Part shown: positions 22,948-34,214 of the stretch, one piece after another
Numbering within the stretch: position 1 is the stretch's first letter
Layout of the letters: each line of letters begins with the position of its first letter
Source: Bombyx mori
Lineage: Eukaryota; Arthropoda; Insecta; Lepidoptera; Bombycidae
Direction of reading: 5' to 3'
Assembly (NCBI RefSeq): GCF_030269925.1
Contig: NC_085114.1
Location: forward strand, 12,666,001-12,730,000
Length of the DNA stretch: 64,000 nt
The notes under the pieces: model-generated
Databases searched by the model: none
What the model was told of the DNA's origin: nothing
What the model saw: only the letters and a program-made list of their open reading frames with translations
Translations under genes and position numbers: made by a program

Positions 22948-23087
22948 TGTTAGGACGTGCATAATTAGAAACAATTTAGTAGTTCAATAGTATTTTATAA
23001 TTTTCAAATTAACATTATATTCTGACATATATCAGTTCGCACATCAATCATAGATAAGTTTGCTCATCAAACTTTACCTTATTAACA
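22948..23087 (-). repeat. 5' LTR of copia element
   Basis: 140 bp, upstream LTR for the minus-strand element. Should hold the promoter and R region. It differs from the 3' LTR only at 23069. Flanked on the right by the target duplication TTTTG. Confidence 0.95.
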
Positions 23088-23189
23088 TTTTGAAAATATC
23101 TAAATATGTTGTATTTATATATTTACACTATCTAAACTATCATGGCAGAGCAGATGCCATGCAGCACGCATTTCATTCTTTCGCGCATT

Positions 23190-23470
23190 TCAACGGCCGT
23201 CTGGTGTAGTGGTAAGTGACATGGTCACTACACAAGGGGGTCGCGGGTTCGAATCCCGCCAAGGGAAGATATTTGTATGATAAATATAAATGTCTTTTCC
23301 AGGGTTATGGATGTATATTAAATATGTGTATGTGTATAATAAAAATCTTATATTTATTTCCGTTATCTGGTACCTGTAACACAAGTTCTTTACGAATTTA
23401 TCACGGGACCAGTTAACGTGGCGTGACTGTTAGTAAATATTTATTTATTTATTATTATTATTTATTTATG
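23190..23470 (+). mobile_element. tRNA-derived SINE
   Basis: Head has a good RNA polymerase III A box, TGGTGTAGTGG, and a perfect B box, GGTTCGAATCC. The body contains CGTTATCTGGTACCTGTAAC and a terminal region GTGGCGTGACTGTTAG followed by TTTATTTATTATTATTA. It is not a real tRNA: the 5' GGCCGTC does not pair with the sequence after the T arm. The tail matches that of the minus-strand SINE at 47155-47398, whose tRNA head is different. Confidence 0.75.
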
Positions 23471-23551
23471 AGTAGATATGATAGTTTTTATTCTTAGTTA
23501 TCAGCTTAGTCCGTAGACATCACAAAATGAACCCCGTTGCCCGCTTCTATA

Positions 23552-23815
23552 TAGGTGACCCGACAAACGTTGTTTTGCCATATATAAGATTTCTAGGGAA
23601 TTTCTAGTGTAGAGAAACAAAAAAACGAACTTATTGTAAGGTGGTAAATGAGTGAAAGAGGCATGTAGCACTGTGAACTTAGGGGTATGAAAAATAGATA
23701 GTAGCCGATTCTCAGACCTACTGAATATGTATATAAAATTTAATAAAAATCGGTCAAACCGTTTCAGAGGAGTATGGTAACTAACATTGTGACACAAGAA
23801 TTTTATATATAAGAT
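23552..23815 (+). repeat. RTE-like short element
   Basis: Begins TGACCCGACAAACGTTGTTT, then GCCATATATAAGATTTCTAG, and ends ACAAGAATTTTATATATAAG. A closely related copy is at 44873-45255. Pattern typical of AT-tailed RTE-like derivatives in moths; no coding capacity. Confidence 0.55.
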
Positions 23816-23825
23816 AATCATAATC

Positions 23826-24060
23826 AGCTTACTGCTGGACACTGCTGGACATACGCCTCTCGAATTGCTAGCCACTAAGCACGATCCTCGGCTTCTCTCA
23901 TCCAACACCTGCCGGCTACCCTGCACAGATCATCACTCCACCGAGCCTGAAGACGTCCTGCACAGCGTTTGCCAATTCGCAGTCTCCACTCAAGAACGCG
24001 TTTACCCCAACGGTTATCGGTCCGGCTAATATGGCCAGCCCATTGCCACTTCGATTCGAT
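23826..24060 (-). pseudogene. LINE endonuclease/RT C-terminal fragment
   Basis: Minus-strand translation reads QWAGHISRTDNRWGKRVLEW, then RLRIGKRCAGRLQARWSDDL and AGRCWMREAEDRA followed by a stop. This is the C-terminal WAGHxxR...GRPxxRWxDD pattern common to RTE-type endonuclease-reverse transcriptases. The rest of the element is missing. Confidence 0.75.
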
Positions 24061-24087
24061 TCAATTCGCTTCTTTATAAGCACATAA

Positions 24088-24492
24088 TAATATATATATT
24101 AATACGTGAAGCAAAAACTTTGTACCCTTTTTTACGAAAATTGCGAAGACGGAGGAGCACGAAATTGACAACACTTATAAAGTATATAGAAAAGGAGTGC
24201 AAAATGTAAATATTTTTTTATAATTATGCATAAGAAATACATTAAATAATAAATATATAATAATAAATAAAAAAATCACAAGCACTGCCATGTATGTACC
24301 ACTGTTAATAAATAATCCGTGGTCTAATTGAGAATGGAATAATATTGATGGTCTTTATTAATACTTGTCTAAAGTGTAGGCGAAATCTGTGATTAACGAA
24401 GTTTAATAGTCTTTGACGATAGAACCTTATTAGTGTACAAACTTATAATTTGAGGTAATTAGAGTCGATTTTCGGCTACCGGGGGACCACTG
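24088..24492 (+). repeat. Family M repeat, full-length type
   Basis: Starts TTAATACGTGAAGCAAAAAC, continues with CACTTATAAAGTATATAGAA and AAGTGTAGGCGAAATCTGTG and ends GTACAAACTTATAATTTG...GGGGGACCACT. Other copies: 34676, 49785, 51285/53204 and 63075. About 400 bp, AT-rich and non-coding; the conserved terminal AGTCGAATTTCGACT motif is self-complementary. Class unknown. Confidence 0.75.
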
Positions 24493-24514
24493 GATAAAGG
24501 ACTCAGTTGCAAAT

Positions 24515-24745
24515 GAAACCCCCGGTCACGGTCCTCGTCGAGCCCGTCGCTCGACGAGCGAATTAACCCACTGAGTTTCTCGCCGGATGTTCTCAGTGGG
24601 TCGCGTTTCTGATCCGGTGGTAGATTCTGCGAAACACTGCTCTTGCTAGGGCCAGTGTTAGCAATACTTCCGGTTTGAGCTCCGTGAGCTCACCTACATG
24701 TTAGGGCGAAGCTGAAATAGCCTCTCAATGCTATCAGCATAGGTA
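24515..24745 (+). repeat. Family R repeat copy
   Basis: GGTCACGGTCCTCGTCGAGC, GAGTTTCTCGCCGGATGTTC, CTTGCTAGGGCCAGTGTTAG, CTGAAATAGCCTCTCAATGC. It begins about 20 bp after the end of the family M copy; the A-tail is reduced. Confidence 0.8.
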
Positions 24746-25045
24746 GAGAACGCATTTCCCACCTAAACATAAAAATGATACCAATTCGTGTAGACAAGCA
24801 GTTTAATACGTAAGTTTTCTAAAACTAAAACAAAACCATATTTTGTTCACAGATCCCACGATCTCCATCTAATAATCAAATACAAAATCCTCCTACTATA
24901 AACAATTTAATCTCGTCCGCCCCTACTAGCAATGTCCTCTTCTATGTTCCTAGTCCTTAAATTGTAGTCGTAAGCACGTTTCAAGTCTGTCTGAATTTAA
25001 CACCACCATTAGATTATTTTTTTGATGTGAAACATCTATAGCCGC

Positions 25046-26138
25046 CACTGAAGTAGGAAACCTATGGAAATGAAACGTCAACAAAAAATTCGTGCCACTG
25101 TGACGTCATCTGGCCAGAAAATTTTAATGTTAGTAGGTTTTATCGATAAACGTTCTTGGCTCATTTTATTTTAAATATTGTTGAGTGAATGTATTTGTAG
25201 AATTTATACTTTAATAGGAAGTAAGTATATTGTTACGTGCAAAGATGATGTGATTTAGATATTATGTGAAATCTAAGACGAGTTCGTGCTTCAAATTTGC
25301 CAAGTAAACGATATGACGATTTTTAAAATTTGCTACACTGATTTTATAAAGTTGTCGTTTGCCGCAAAACATAAAGATATGGTGTAGTACAGTGCCATCT
25401 GCCCATTTCTAGCATGCTGAATGTTATCGTATTTTGAGTACGTGTTTTTCTTAGACTATTACAGTCTATTTTAATTGTTTTGCTGACTCTAAAGTCCGTA
25501 ACACATTACCGCAGCGCACCTCAAGGAAGGTACGCCGCACCATTTGAATCACTCTCACTTGAGAGTGATTCAAATTTTAAACTTATCAAGGGACCGCCTG
25601 ATAAAAAAAAACACCTACAGAACATTTATTCGTTAATAAAATTACAAACGTCATTCCTTGTGACTTCCTCTCTAAAATCACTTAATTATTAAATATTTAA
25701 CGAGTTGACAATAGTGTTATAAAACTATTTTATTTAAATAGTTCCGACGACTTTCTTGAGATCCTATAAAATATGTTTTAATTATTATTTGTATGTTTTA
25801 AGCATGATAAAATAAGAAATTTTATATAAGCAATCATATTAAATCGATATCAAAGTCAATAAATAATGTACAACCCAAAACAGACGGCCGAACTGACGTG
25901 ACAATGACATTTGGCGCGCTAAACATGGCGGATTTTCGGCCTCATTAGACGGAGACGGAGACATTTACGTATATTCATGTTTCATTTTATGCACTGAAAT
26001 ACTGTTATATTGTTTTCCTGCGAGTTAAAGTGCTGAGTAAGAGCGAGATATATATATGTGCCTTCAAAATGGGTGCTATTTATATAAGCAATTGTACGTA
26101 TAGAACAATATGTCGTGTCCCTACTATATAGGTCTATG
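25046..26138. mobile_element. hAT-like non-autonomous element, copy 1 (1,093 bp)
   Basis: Aligned with the copy at 51893-53195 over nearly its whole length. Ends are CACTGAAGTAGGAAACC and ATAGGTCTATG, flanked by an 8-bp duplication ATAGCCGC (25038-25045, 26139-26146). It contains an inverted pair ATTTGAATCACTCTCACTTG / GAGAGTGATTCAAAT near 25542-25575. No transposase frame. Eight-bp duplication and CA...TG ends suggest hAT; terminal inverted repeats are weak, so P-type or another 8-bp class is possible. Confidence 0.8.
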
Positions 26139-27704
26139 ATAGCCGCACGTAAAACCGATTTCTGGCGTGGCGACGCGTCGCCATGCGCAATCGACTGTGC
26201 GATTCTCTCCCACTCGATCCAGCGTTAAGCCATTTCTCTCGCTACACTGAGCTCGGATACCTATAGTGTATACAGTGTTGTTTACTACAGTACACATAAA
26301 CTTGAAAACAATATATTTTTTCGTAATATTTTATTTTATCATTATGACATATTTAGTTCTTATCACAATCTGTTCTTTTCTGCATATTACTTTTACAAAA
26401 TAATGTCGATGTTTCACATTTGCCAGGCGTCCCGTGACGGCTCACATTTTTTTTCTAGATTAGTTCCTTTAATCTACGGATATAGTCAGTTGCAGCATTA
26501 CTTTTTAAAAACTTGTATTTCATTTATTTCATTCATTTGTTTTTTTCAAAAAATAATTTACAATAATTACCTATTGCTGGTGCGAAGTGGTTGTGCGTTC
26601 GTCTGCCCGGTCTACTAGTCTACTGGTCCATTGTTATTGGGGAGCGAGACTTCAATCTACTGACCTAATATGGTCAGTATTTAGTTGATGTTTACGGGAT
26701 CCTCGGGCCGCTTCACACAAACTAGACCGTAAAATCATTACCAACCTTAGCTAATTAAAATAGGAATAGTATTTTCATTGATTTTTCGCGAAAATTACTT
26801 TTACGGTTTAATCGCTCCATATTTTTAAATCATTATTTTACCTCAAGCAACTACGAAAACTTTAAAACATTCGTAGCGTCGGAAATATGATTGATGAATG
26901 ATGAATGATTATGATTCTGTCGTACAAGGAGTTAAATGAAAACTCATTAATATCTTTGGTAAATCTTTATTGAAATTCTAATCACATTCAACACTACGTT
27001 TACAAACCGACAAATACATTGATTTTAAAATGTAACTATTCTAATTTAAAAGATTTCATATTCATTTACTAAAGAGATTTTTAAAAACCTTTAACTCGTC
27101 GAGGGCTGCTTCTTATTTGAATTCGCGCTACGATTATTATTCAACCGTGGATTATTCAAGTCACTGGCAACCCTAACCTAAGTTACCTAAAAAGCAATGA
27201 ACATTCATAATGTATTGTTGCCATTAATTTAAAATACTATGTTTAATAAATTTAAGCTGCTGCTACACTACTGTCACAAAAAGAGACATTCATTTCATGC
27301 CACAACAAACATTAGCAAATCGTAGGCAGAAAATTCTGTCAAAAAATGCTACTTTTTTATAATAATAGTGAGATTTTCTTCAACTTAAACGAGACTCGCA
27401 TAGAACTTCTTGACATTACGAAAAGTAAAAGTTTTGTTTAATATTGTTAGCTTTTAGATTATAACAATTTTCGTTGAAGGAAGTGTAGAAATCACTTAGA
27501 TTTATATTCAAACTTTTTGCTAAAACTTGTAATGAATACATAGTTTTTTTCTAAGACAAAAACCTTATAGATACGTTTTGATACATATTAATAAATATTG
27601 TTAAGAAATATTATATACGGAATGTAGGTGAATACAACATGACTTTTAAAAAGTACAGTCCTACTAAATTATCTATGGACATCATATTACTAAACAACCA
27701 GTAT
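26139..27704. other. Gene-less stretch with a CpG-rich patch
   Basis: No gene recognised. The first 120 bp are CpG-rich and contain a perfect 16-bp palindrome TGGCGACGCGTCGCCA at 26168-26183. The remainder is AT-rich; short frames (e.g. 26403-26618) show nothing. Confidence 0.45.
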
Positions 27705-27960
27705 GGAGGAGTTTTTTGGCGGGAACGTTAGGAGCGAAGTCGTGTGAATTATTTTATTTTGTTATATTAGTGTTTCTTGAGGATCAAACTTGTAGTATTG
27801 GTGGCTTTTTAACAGTTTAGCATCTGTAACAATTCTCACGTATGCTAAAATCAATTCTCGGATTGTTTCTTAAATGATTAAGTAAATTCCGATCACATTA
27901 CAGACATTCTCATTTCGACTTGATTGATTATAAGTTCAACGTCACTTCACGTCACGTCAA
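27705..27960 (+). repeat. Family P repeat, partial
   Basis: GAGTTTTTTGGCGGGAACG, GAGCGAAGTCGTGTGAATTA, GTGTTTCTTGAGG and AGCATCTGTAACAATTCTCA match family P; the 3' part is lost or diverged. Confidence 0.6.
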
Positions 27961-30222
27961 TTCAGCAGAATGACTAAGTTTAAAGTGATTGCTTTCTCAG
28001 TCTGAAGATAACTTAGTCGGGCTGTACAAAATCATATTCCTTCAACATCTTATACTAGATATACCTACACATAGTTTGCTATAGTCACATTGTCTTTACA
28101 AGTTGTTTGGCTTAAAGGGCTTTGTTTCCAAGCCAGTAAAGTTTATTAAAAAAATAATAACCTTTAAATAAGTTGTTTGTATGGAATTGGAAGCGATAAT
28201 GTTAATAACTACTACTCATTGCCAGAGACAAAATCGTGTCACGTGACTAAGCATATCAAGGTGTTTCGTTGTCTATGGCGTAGCTATTTTTGTCTTCTAG
28301 TTTATTCATTGATCTATTGATAAAATTCTAGTGACGTATGTTCTTCTTAACATTCGACAATGTGACTATTCCATTTTAATTTTAATAAAACACTACAATA
28401 ATATTTAAGAATTTCTACCGTTTTTTAAGTTTTATGTCATGTACGTAAACTTTTACAATATGGTGTATTTTCGAAGTGTGCTTTTAATAAACGAAGTAAA
28501 TTGCACCAACACGAATATTAAGTTACTAGTGATGACCATGGGCAGATCTGTATACCGTGAACCGGTTCTATTCATTATTGAAACATACTAAGCCGCATCA
28601 GCTCACGTTTGTTTACTCCTGGTCCTGAGCGTTTTCCAATACACACCCAAATCGATCATTATAATCAGTAAATAATACCACATCGAAGCACTGGCAACAC
28701 TTACAAGACATCTGAAAGCACACTTCGAAACACTATGAAACTACTAAATTATTTCGCCAATACATTTTATAAGTAAAAAACGATTAACATGCACATTCAC
28801 ATGACAAAAGCGATAAGTACGTAAGTGAAAGTTTTTTTTTTTAATTTCTAAACTAACATTGAACGTCGCTATGGAATGTCCGTTAATTCATTAATTTTGA
28901 AGGTAATTTGATATTAAGACCAGATCTTCGTTACTTAGAAGCAATGCGAATAAGATGAATTTATGCAGCACTATTGAGGGCATTACGATTGCTAGATGAG
29001 GAATTAAATTATCACGCGCCTACATTAACTCCGTAGTTAAGCGAGGGTTTATATTTAAAAACGCAGACAAAATATTCCTTTGAATGTAGGTACGCTTCAA
29101 TTATTTACTCTCCTTATAAGCATGAGATTTGAACAACCGTGTATCGTAAATTATTAAACATTTTAATGAAATTCCCAAACAGTCATACGAATTTTATTCG
29201 AGAAAAAAATTGTTTTTTTTTTAAATAAACATAATGACGGCCGTTGCAAATTTTAATAACTGCATGTATTCAGTTACGGTAAGGAAATCTCGAATTTAAC
29301 AATTAGAAATGTGTTAAATGTGGATTAAATAAATATTTCCGGTTCACCAAAATAATATACGTCTTCTTGCTTTAGCCTACCTGTTTTAAAATTCATTTAA
29401 AAACCGCCAATAAATTAACACGAAGCAATGAATTATGAATTATACAGCCTAAGACCTTTCATTAGCTATTTCTATGCAGCTGCTACTAAAAAACAAATAA
29501 AAACAACATATTTTTTTTTATAACAAAATAAACTATCACAAACTTATTTTTTAAATTAAATTAATAAATAAAAAAACAGTCGCACGTCGATTTTCCTTAA
29601 ACAACGAATACTCGTTGAAAATAATATTTATTGTTATGTTGGCCAACATTATTATACAACATTAGGATTTCGCATTGTGTTCGCTTGTAATAATTTTTTT
29701 TTTAGCTCGATCTCGCTCAGGATTTATGGCCATACTGCCATTTAGACTAACGAAAGAAAAAGGCTCTGATTTTAGTTAATGAACCCCGGTTATCGCTTAG
29801 CATCAAGCTTTTTTTTTACCATCAACACAAATTCTCTATGAAGCAAAGCGCAAGTGTTTCTAGTGCGAGTTTTTCTGTTTATTCTTTCGCAATATGGTAA
29901 ACTATAATTTGAGGTAGAAACACTGTCATAAACATGACGCGTTAGGACGAATATGTAGGTACTTCTTCTTCGTCATCGAAACGCACGAGAAAGTGAGAAC
30001 GGTAACGCAAGTTATTGACCATTTCAAATATTTTATGATTACGATTTTAAATATTTTTACAACGGGATACACGTTACTGAAACACAACTCATAAGTTGAT
30101 AGCTTGAAAAGCGCGCTGATGAAGTCATTTAAATTATTTTTAGCAACTCTCACTTTACGCACAGAAGTCGCAGTATGAATCTTTTCCGATACACGTCTGC
30201 GTTGAGCCGTAGGACGATAAGC
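27961..30222. other. AT-rich DNA, no gene seen
   Basis: About 2.3 kb with no supported gene, RNA gene or recognised repeat. Could be a long intron or intergenic DNA of a gene outside the window. Confidence 0.45.
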
Positions 30223-30237
30223 AGCGCCATCTAGTGT
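30223..30237 (-). promoter_or_regulatory. CTCF-like motif
   Basis: Minus strand reads ACACTAGATGGCGCT. Against the known CTCF consensus CCASYAGRKGGCRSY it fits at 14 of 15 positions. Lepidoptera have CTCF, but a single match in 64 kb is only a candidate insulator site. Confidence 0.35.
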
Positions 30238-31401
30238 CAGCGACATGCCACAGCTTTACGAGGTGACGAGAGCATTACTAATACGTTCCTGTGTCTATGT
30301 AAGCATATGTGGCCTTCTGAGCACGTCCGTATATATTATTGGTCAAATTGTGTAGGTGAATATTTACTAGAATTTTACGTATGACAATAAGTCCGGTTAT
30401 CCGAAAAGTGGCTTTCGCCAGTCTTTGCAACAATATTTTTTTTCGGAGGGTAGGCGTATTACGAACGTGCACCATAAGTACCCTCGTTCTGCCAATGAAG
30501 CAAAACAGCAGAAGTTTGAAGGATACGGCTATACAAGACAAATGAGACTTTAGGATGACGTCAAAGCTGTCTCAAACGCCTCAAAGCCATACGTTGCGGT
30601 TTCAAGGATGAGACAGTACAATGTAATAGAAACTTCAACTTCAAGGTGAACGGTGGCGGTCGTTATGTCTACAGGCGCCGATGACCACTTAACATTAAAT
30701 AGGTTAAGTTCGATGGCCAATGAGTGCAATAACAATGTCAGTAATAATGTAGGCCAATTAACACTAGTGTTTTATATAAAAATAATAATTTTAAATAAAA
30801 TCTCAAAATCATGCTACGCTGACTAGGAATCTGTCACAGTCAATGATATATGTATTATTAAGATCACACATGTCTTTTTGCCGTAACACATTGGCTACTT
30901 AATAAAAACTAAACGCATAGAGCCGTCTGAAATATAAGAAAACTATATGTAACAGAGTGAAATGTAAGCACTTCAACGTACCCAAAACACACAACAGTAC
31001 TAAGCATAGTGTTGAGAGATTAATAATCTCTGTTTGTTTTTTAAATCATTTAAATATTATCCATTTGAAATATTGTTTGTGGAATAACATTGGTTTATCT
31101 GTATTCGCAATACCATTTTAAGGGTTCAAATTAACGTAGATAATCGACTAAAATTTATACATAATAATGTTTGGAAGTATAATACATATTTCGAAATTTA
31201 AGGAATAAAAAAAAACATCACAAAAACACAATTATAACAAATAGGCATTTAAAAACTAAGCTACTTTCAAATAGGAAAATTTAAAACAAAAATAGGGTAG
31301 AAATATTTTTTTTTCTATAGATATGATAGAGTACGCGTCACTTAAAAAGAACGCTGGCGGTCAAGCTGCGCACTAGCCTATTTATCGATGTATTTGGTGG
31401 A
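30238..31401. other. AT-rich DNA, no gene seen
   Basis: Frames at 30278-30541 and 30550-30735 lack domains and flanking splice signals that I can support. No recognised repeat. Confidence 0.4.
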
Positions 31402-31410
31402 ATGAGGTGC

Positions 31411-31445
31411 GGCGCGGGGCGGGCGTGCTATTGGTTCGTCAGTCG
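31411..31445 (+). promoter_or_regulatory. Possible core promoter (GC box, CCAAT, Inr)
   Basis: Within AT-rich surroundings a GC-rich stretch carries a GC box GGGGCGGG (31416-31423), an inverted CCAAT box ATTGG (31430-31434) and an arthropod-type initiator TCAGT (31439-31443) in that order. A transcript would run rightwards. No downstream coding exon could be recognised, so this is a weak candidate. Confidence 0.3.
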
Positions 31446-31669
31446 ACCTTTGCTTTCCGCGCTGGATTTACGTTACGTTCGTTCTCAAAATACTATCGCG
31501 CACATAAGTTTTAATTACAAAAAGGTTTTACACAGAAAAGTGAAAAAAAATATTTATGACGTATATTGTTTTATGAAGAAAGAGGCTGATAATAATGCAG
31601 TTAAAAATTTGAAATAATGCATGAAACGGACCGCAGTGGCAACAAAATGTTCCCGAGTCTAATTTAATT

Positions 31670-31765
31670 TTTAGGGTTCCGTACCTCAATAGGAAAAAAT
31701 TGAACCCTTTGATCACTTTGTTGTCCGTCCGTCCGTCCGTCTGTCTGTCTGTCTGTTCGTATTCA
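31670..31765 (+). repeat. Interspersed repeat with GTCC/GTCT microsatellite
   Basis: TAGGGTTCCGTACCTCAATA, GGAAAAAATTGAACCCTTTG then four GTCC and four GTCT units (about 31720-31755). This is a repeat head plus tetranucleotide tract I have seen in many insect genomes. Class uncertain. Confidence 0.6.
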
Positions 31766-33529
31766 GATTAAACATTATACGCAGAAATTAAACATGTTTT
31801 TAATTCTATTTCATAAAATTCTATCTAATATATTATTTTGAATGTACCTACCATGTACGATCTTACCACCGTACAATTTTATTATAGTTAAGGAATGCCG
31901 ACCAGTACCAGAACGTCATGCTTACTCGCGACGCGATCCACTTTTTGCCGCGTGACAACAAATAATATAATATGAATTTAATTACAGTCAAGAGAGTGCA
32001 TCACTAAGAATCGTACAATTCACATCAAGAGAAATTATCATCTTTATAACTTTACCTAAACTTTAACTTTCATAAACTACTTTAACTTCAAACTTATGAT
32101 ATTTTTCTGCGCTCTCCTGTAAGATGTAACTGCATACAGCTACAAGAGTACACAACTACTAAACTGTACATACCAATAACCAATATACGAAGCCGCGAGC
32201 GAAAGATTACTTCAAAAATAAAACAAAAGTACTTAGTATTTTCGTGCGCGAGTGTATCCATGCGCAAACACACCCCCTCCACTTTCTTCCAGCGTTCTTT
32301 TTACGTGACGCGCGCTCTACTATAATATACATATTATAATCATCATATAATATTATACACATATACAACACGGACAGAACCATTCTGACCTATAGGTGTA
32401 AAAAATTTTGAACAGCATAGCTGAAAAGATTTTAATTTAAATTAAAGACAATTTCTGGTTCATCAGCATAATATGAATATTATAGGACATATTATGATAT
32501 TACAATATACACTCAGGGAAGATTATAAAATTCGAATTTTAATAATGGTTAGTCTCAAAATTAATTCCTATTTTGAACTCGCTGATAGTTCCTATAGCTC
32601 GATACAAAAATGGTTAGGTGATGTTACAAAATTGTGCGTTCAAAAATCTTATAATTAAATATAACACTATCGGCACACAATCTATGATTGTTGTACCGTT
32701 GAATAGTTGTAAATTATATTATAAATTAACAACATGTCGGATGGGACCCTGTATTCAATGATATCTCCGAATTTGCGTCAGATACTATATAATAATAATA
32801 TGGTATAAATAATAAATTCATTCGAAATACATTCGATATTATATTATTGAGCAACACTATCTCCAGTACTGTCGTATAAAATTTAACGGTATTTTTTAAT
32901 ACTTTAATCCGATTCGATTTTGAAGGAACACGTTTGACAGTTCTTTGTGTACATTCGAAATTTAAGGCAACCTTCCGAACACAGCGATGCGCAATGAGCG
33001 TGTTTGTTTTACGCCGTCGATCGATTCGAACGAGAGCAACACGAGTACAAAACGTTAGGGATAAACAAATCGATTTCCACCATAAACAATCGATCGCCAA
33101 TTTTACAGTCTCGATCGCTCTGTTGAGATTTCGATGCAAAATTGCACTTAAAATTCGGATAACATTATAAAAACTGTTAATCACATAAGTCGGAAGACCG
33201 AATTCGGCACGCCAGTAATTTTGACAAATAACTTCATTCATACACCCGAAATCGATAAAATTTCTAAAATTTATTCGATTCAATCCGTAATTATCACTCG
33301 TTTGTATGTTGAAAATCAATTTGGCAGTTGTATAAACGCGCACAATAGTGCAAGGCAACGAGAGAAAATATCGATAGATAAATAATTCGTGACACAGTCG
33401 ACAGACGTTCACCGCGACCGATGATATTCGAAAGGTTGGCATGACGTATCGATTCTTATTCGTTACATCCGCATATTTAAATTTCGAATTGAAGAAACGC
33501 GTAAGTATGTCTTGGGTACGTTTAGGGCG
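31766..33529. other. No supported gene; TCGA-rich segment near 33 kb
   Basis: The part from about 32,880 to 33,470 is rich in CGAT/TCGA words and carries a 238-codon minus-strand frame (32726-33442) with no recognisable domain, signal or homologous feel. Its length may just reflect the CpG-containing composition. Could be an untranslated exon region of a gene promoted from the adjoining GC block. Confidence 0.4.
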
Positions 33530-34172
33530 CGAATGATAGAGTCGATGGTCGGAGGTATCGCGTTGGGCGAGGGGGCGAGGCTAGGCGGAGGGGGACGCGT
33601 GCGGGGCGGGGACGGGTCACCGCGCACCCCGCCCGCGACGGCCCGGCTTCCCGCGGCGGTTGAATCCTCTATTATACAAATCACACATTAGCATGGACTG
33701 GTGGTAGGACCTCTTGTGAGTCCGCGTGGGTAGGTACCACCGCCCTGCCTATTTCTGCCGTGAAGCAGTCATGCGTTTCGGTTTGAAGGGTGAGGCAGCC
33801 GTTGTAACTATACTTGAGACCTTAGAGCTTATATCTCAAGGTGGGTGACGCATTTGCATTGTAGACGTCTATGGGCTCCAGTAACCACTTAGCATCAGGT
33901 TGGCTTTGAGCTCATCCGCCCAACTAAGCAAAAAAAAATGTTTGAAGACAAACGGCCTCCTTCAAGTCTCCTCCGCAAATCCCTCAACGTATATTCAATT
34001 TGGGAGTCCGTTCTCTGCAATGTGAATGGTCAGTGATACCTGTACGGTCCGCGGTAGGGCGGGCGAGGCTGCGTGTCGGCGGCGGCGGCGTCGCCCCCGC
34101 TGTGGCGCGCTCCCCCCGCGCCCGCCCCGGGCTGCGCGTCGCGCGACGACCCGGCCACATTGTTCCGGGATG
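33530..34172. promoter_or_regulatory. GC-/CpG-rich block split by a SINE
   Basis: Two strongly GC-rich pieces, about 33540-33660 (GGGGACGCGTGCGGGGCGGG) and 34045-34160 (GGCGGCGGCGGCGTCGCCCC), are separated by a Bm1-like SINE and about 100 bp of ordinary DNA. In this AT-rich context such a block suggests a promoter or first exon. Neither strand shows a coding exon I can defend; arginine- and proline-rich frames follow from composition. Confidence 0.4.
33698..33938 (+). mobile_element. Bm1-like SINE inside the GC-rich block
   Basis: Near-complete headless copy, CTGGTGGTAGGACCTCTTG to CTAAGCAAAAAAAAA, with CTATTTCTGCCGTGAAGCAG and GGCTCCAGTAACCACTTAGC. Target duplication not evident. Confidence 0.9.
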
Positions 34173-34214
34173 CCTGAGTATTATTTTATAAGAGAAAACA
34201 TGTGTGTGTTTAAA

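Larger units (their letters stand above)
18654..23087 (-). mobile_element. Complete Ty1/copia LTR retrotransposon
   Basis: A 4,434-bp element with two 140-bp LTRs that differ at one base (18775 G, 23069 A), TG...CA termini (TGTTAGG...ATTAACA read on the plus strand) and a perfect 5-bp target duplication TTTTG at 18649-18653 and 23088-23092. Read on the minus strand it has 5' LTR, a primer site matching the initiator tRNA-Met anticodon half, one uninterrupted 1,332-codon gag-pol frame, a purine tract and the 3' LTR. LTR identity of about 99.3% and an open frame imply a recent insertion, possibly still competent. Yokozuna is a copia-like element known from B. mori; I cannot say whether this is the same family. 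Confidence 0.96.

Noticed and set aside
23192..23264. Possible genuine tRNA gene
   Set aside because: A and B boxes are good, but the acceptor stem does not pair and the sequence runs into a SINE body shared with 47155-47398.
32726..33442. 238-codon minus-strand open frame
   Set aside because: No domain, signal peptide or membrane pattern that makes sense, no splice-bounded neighbours, and the region is rich in TCGA words that reduce stop codons. Not called as a gene.
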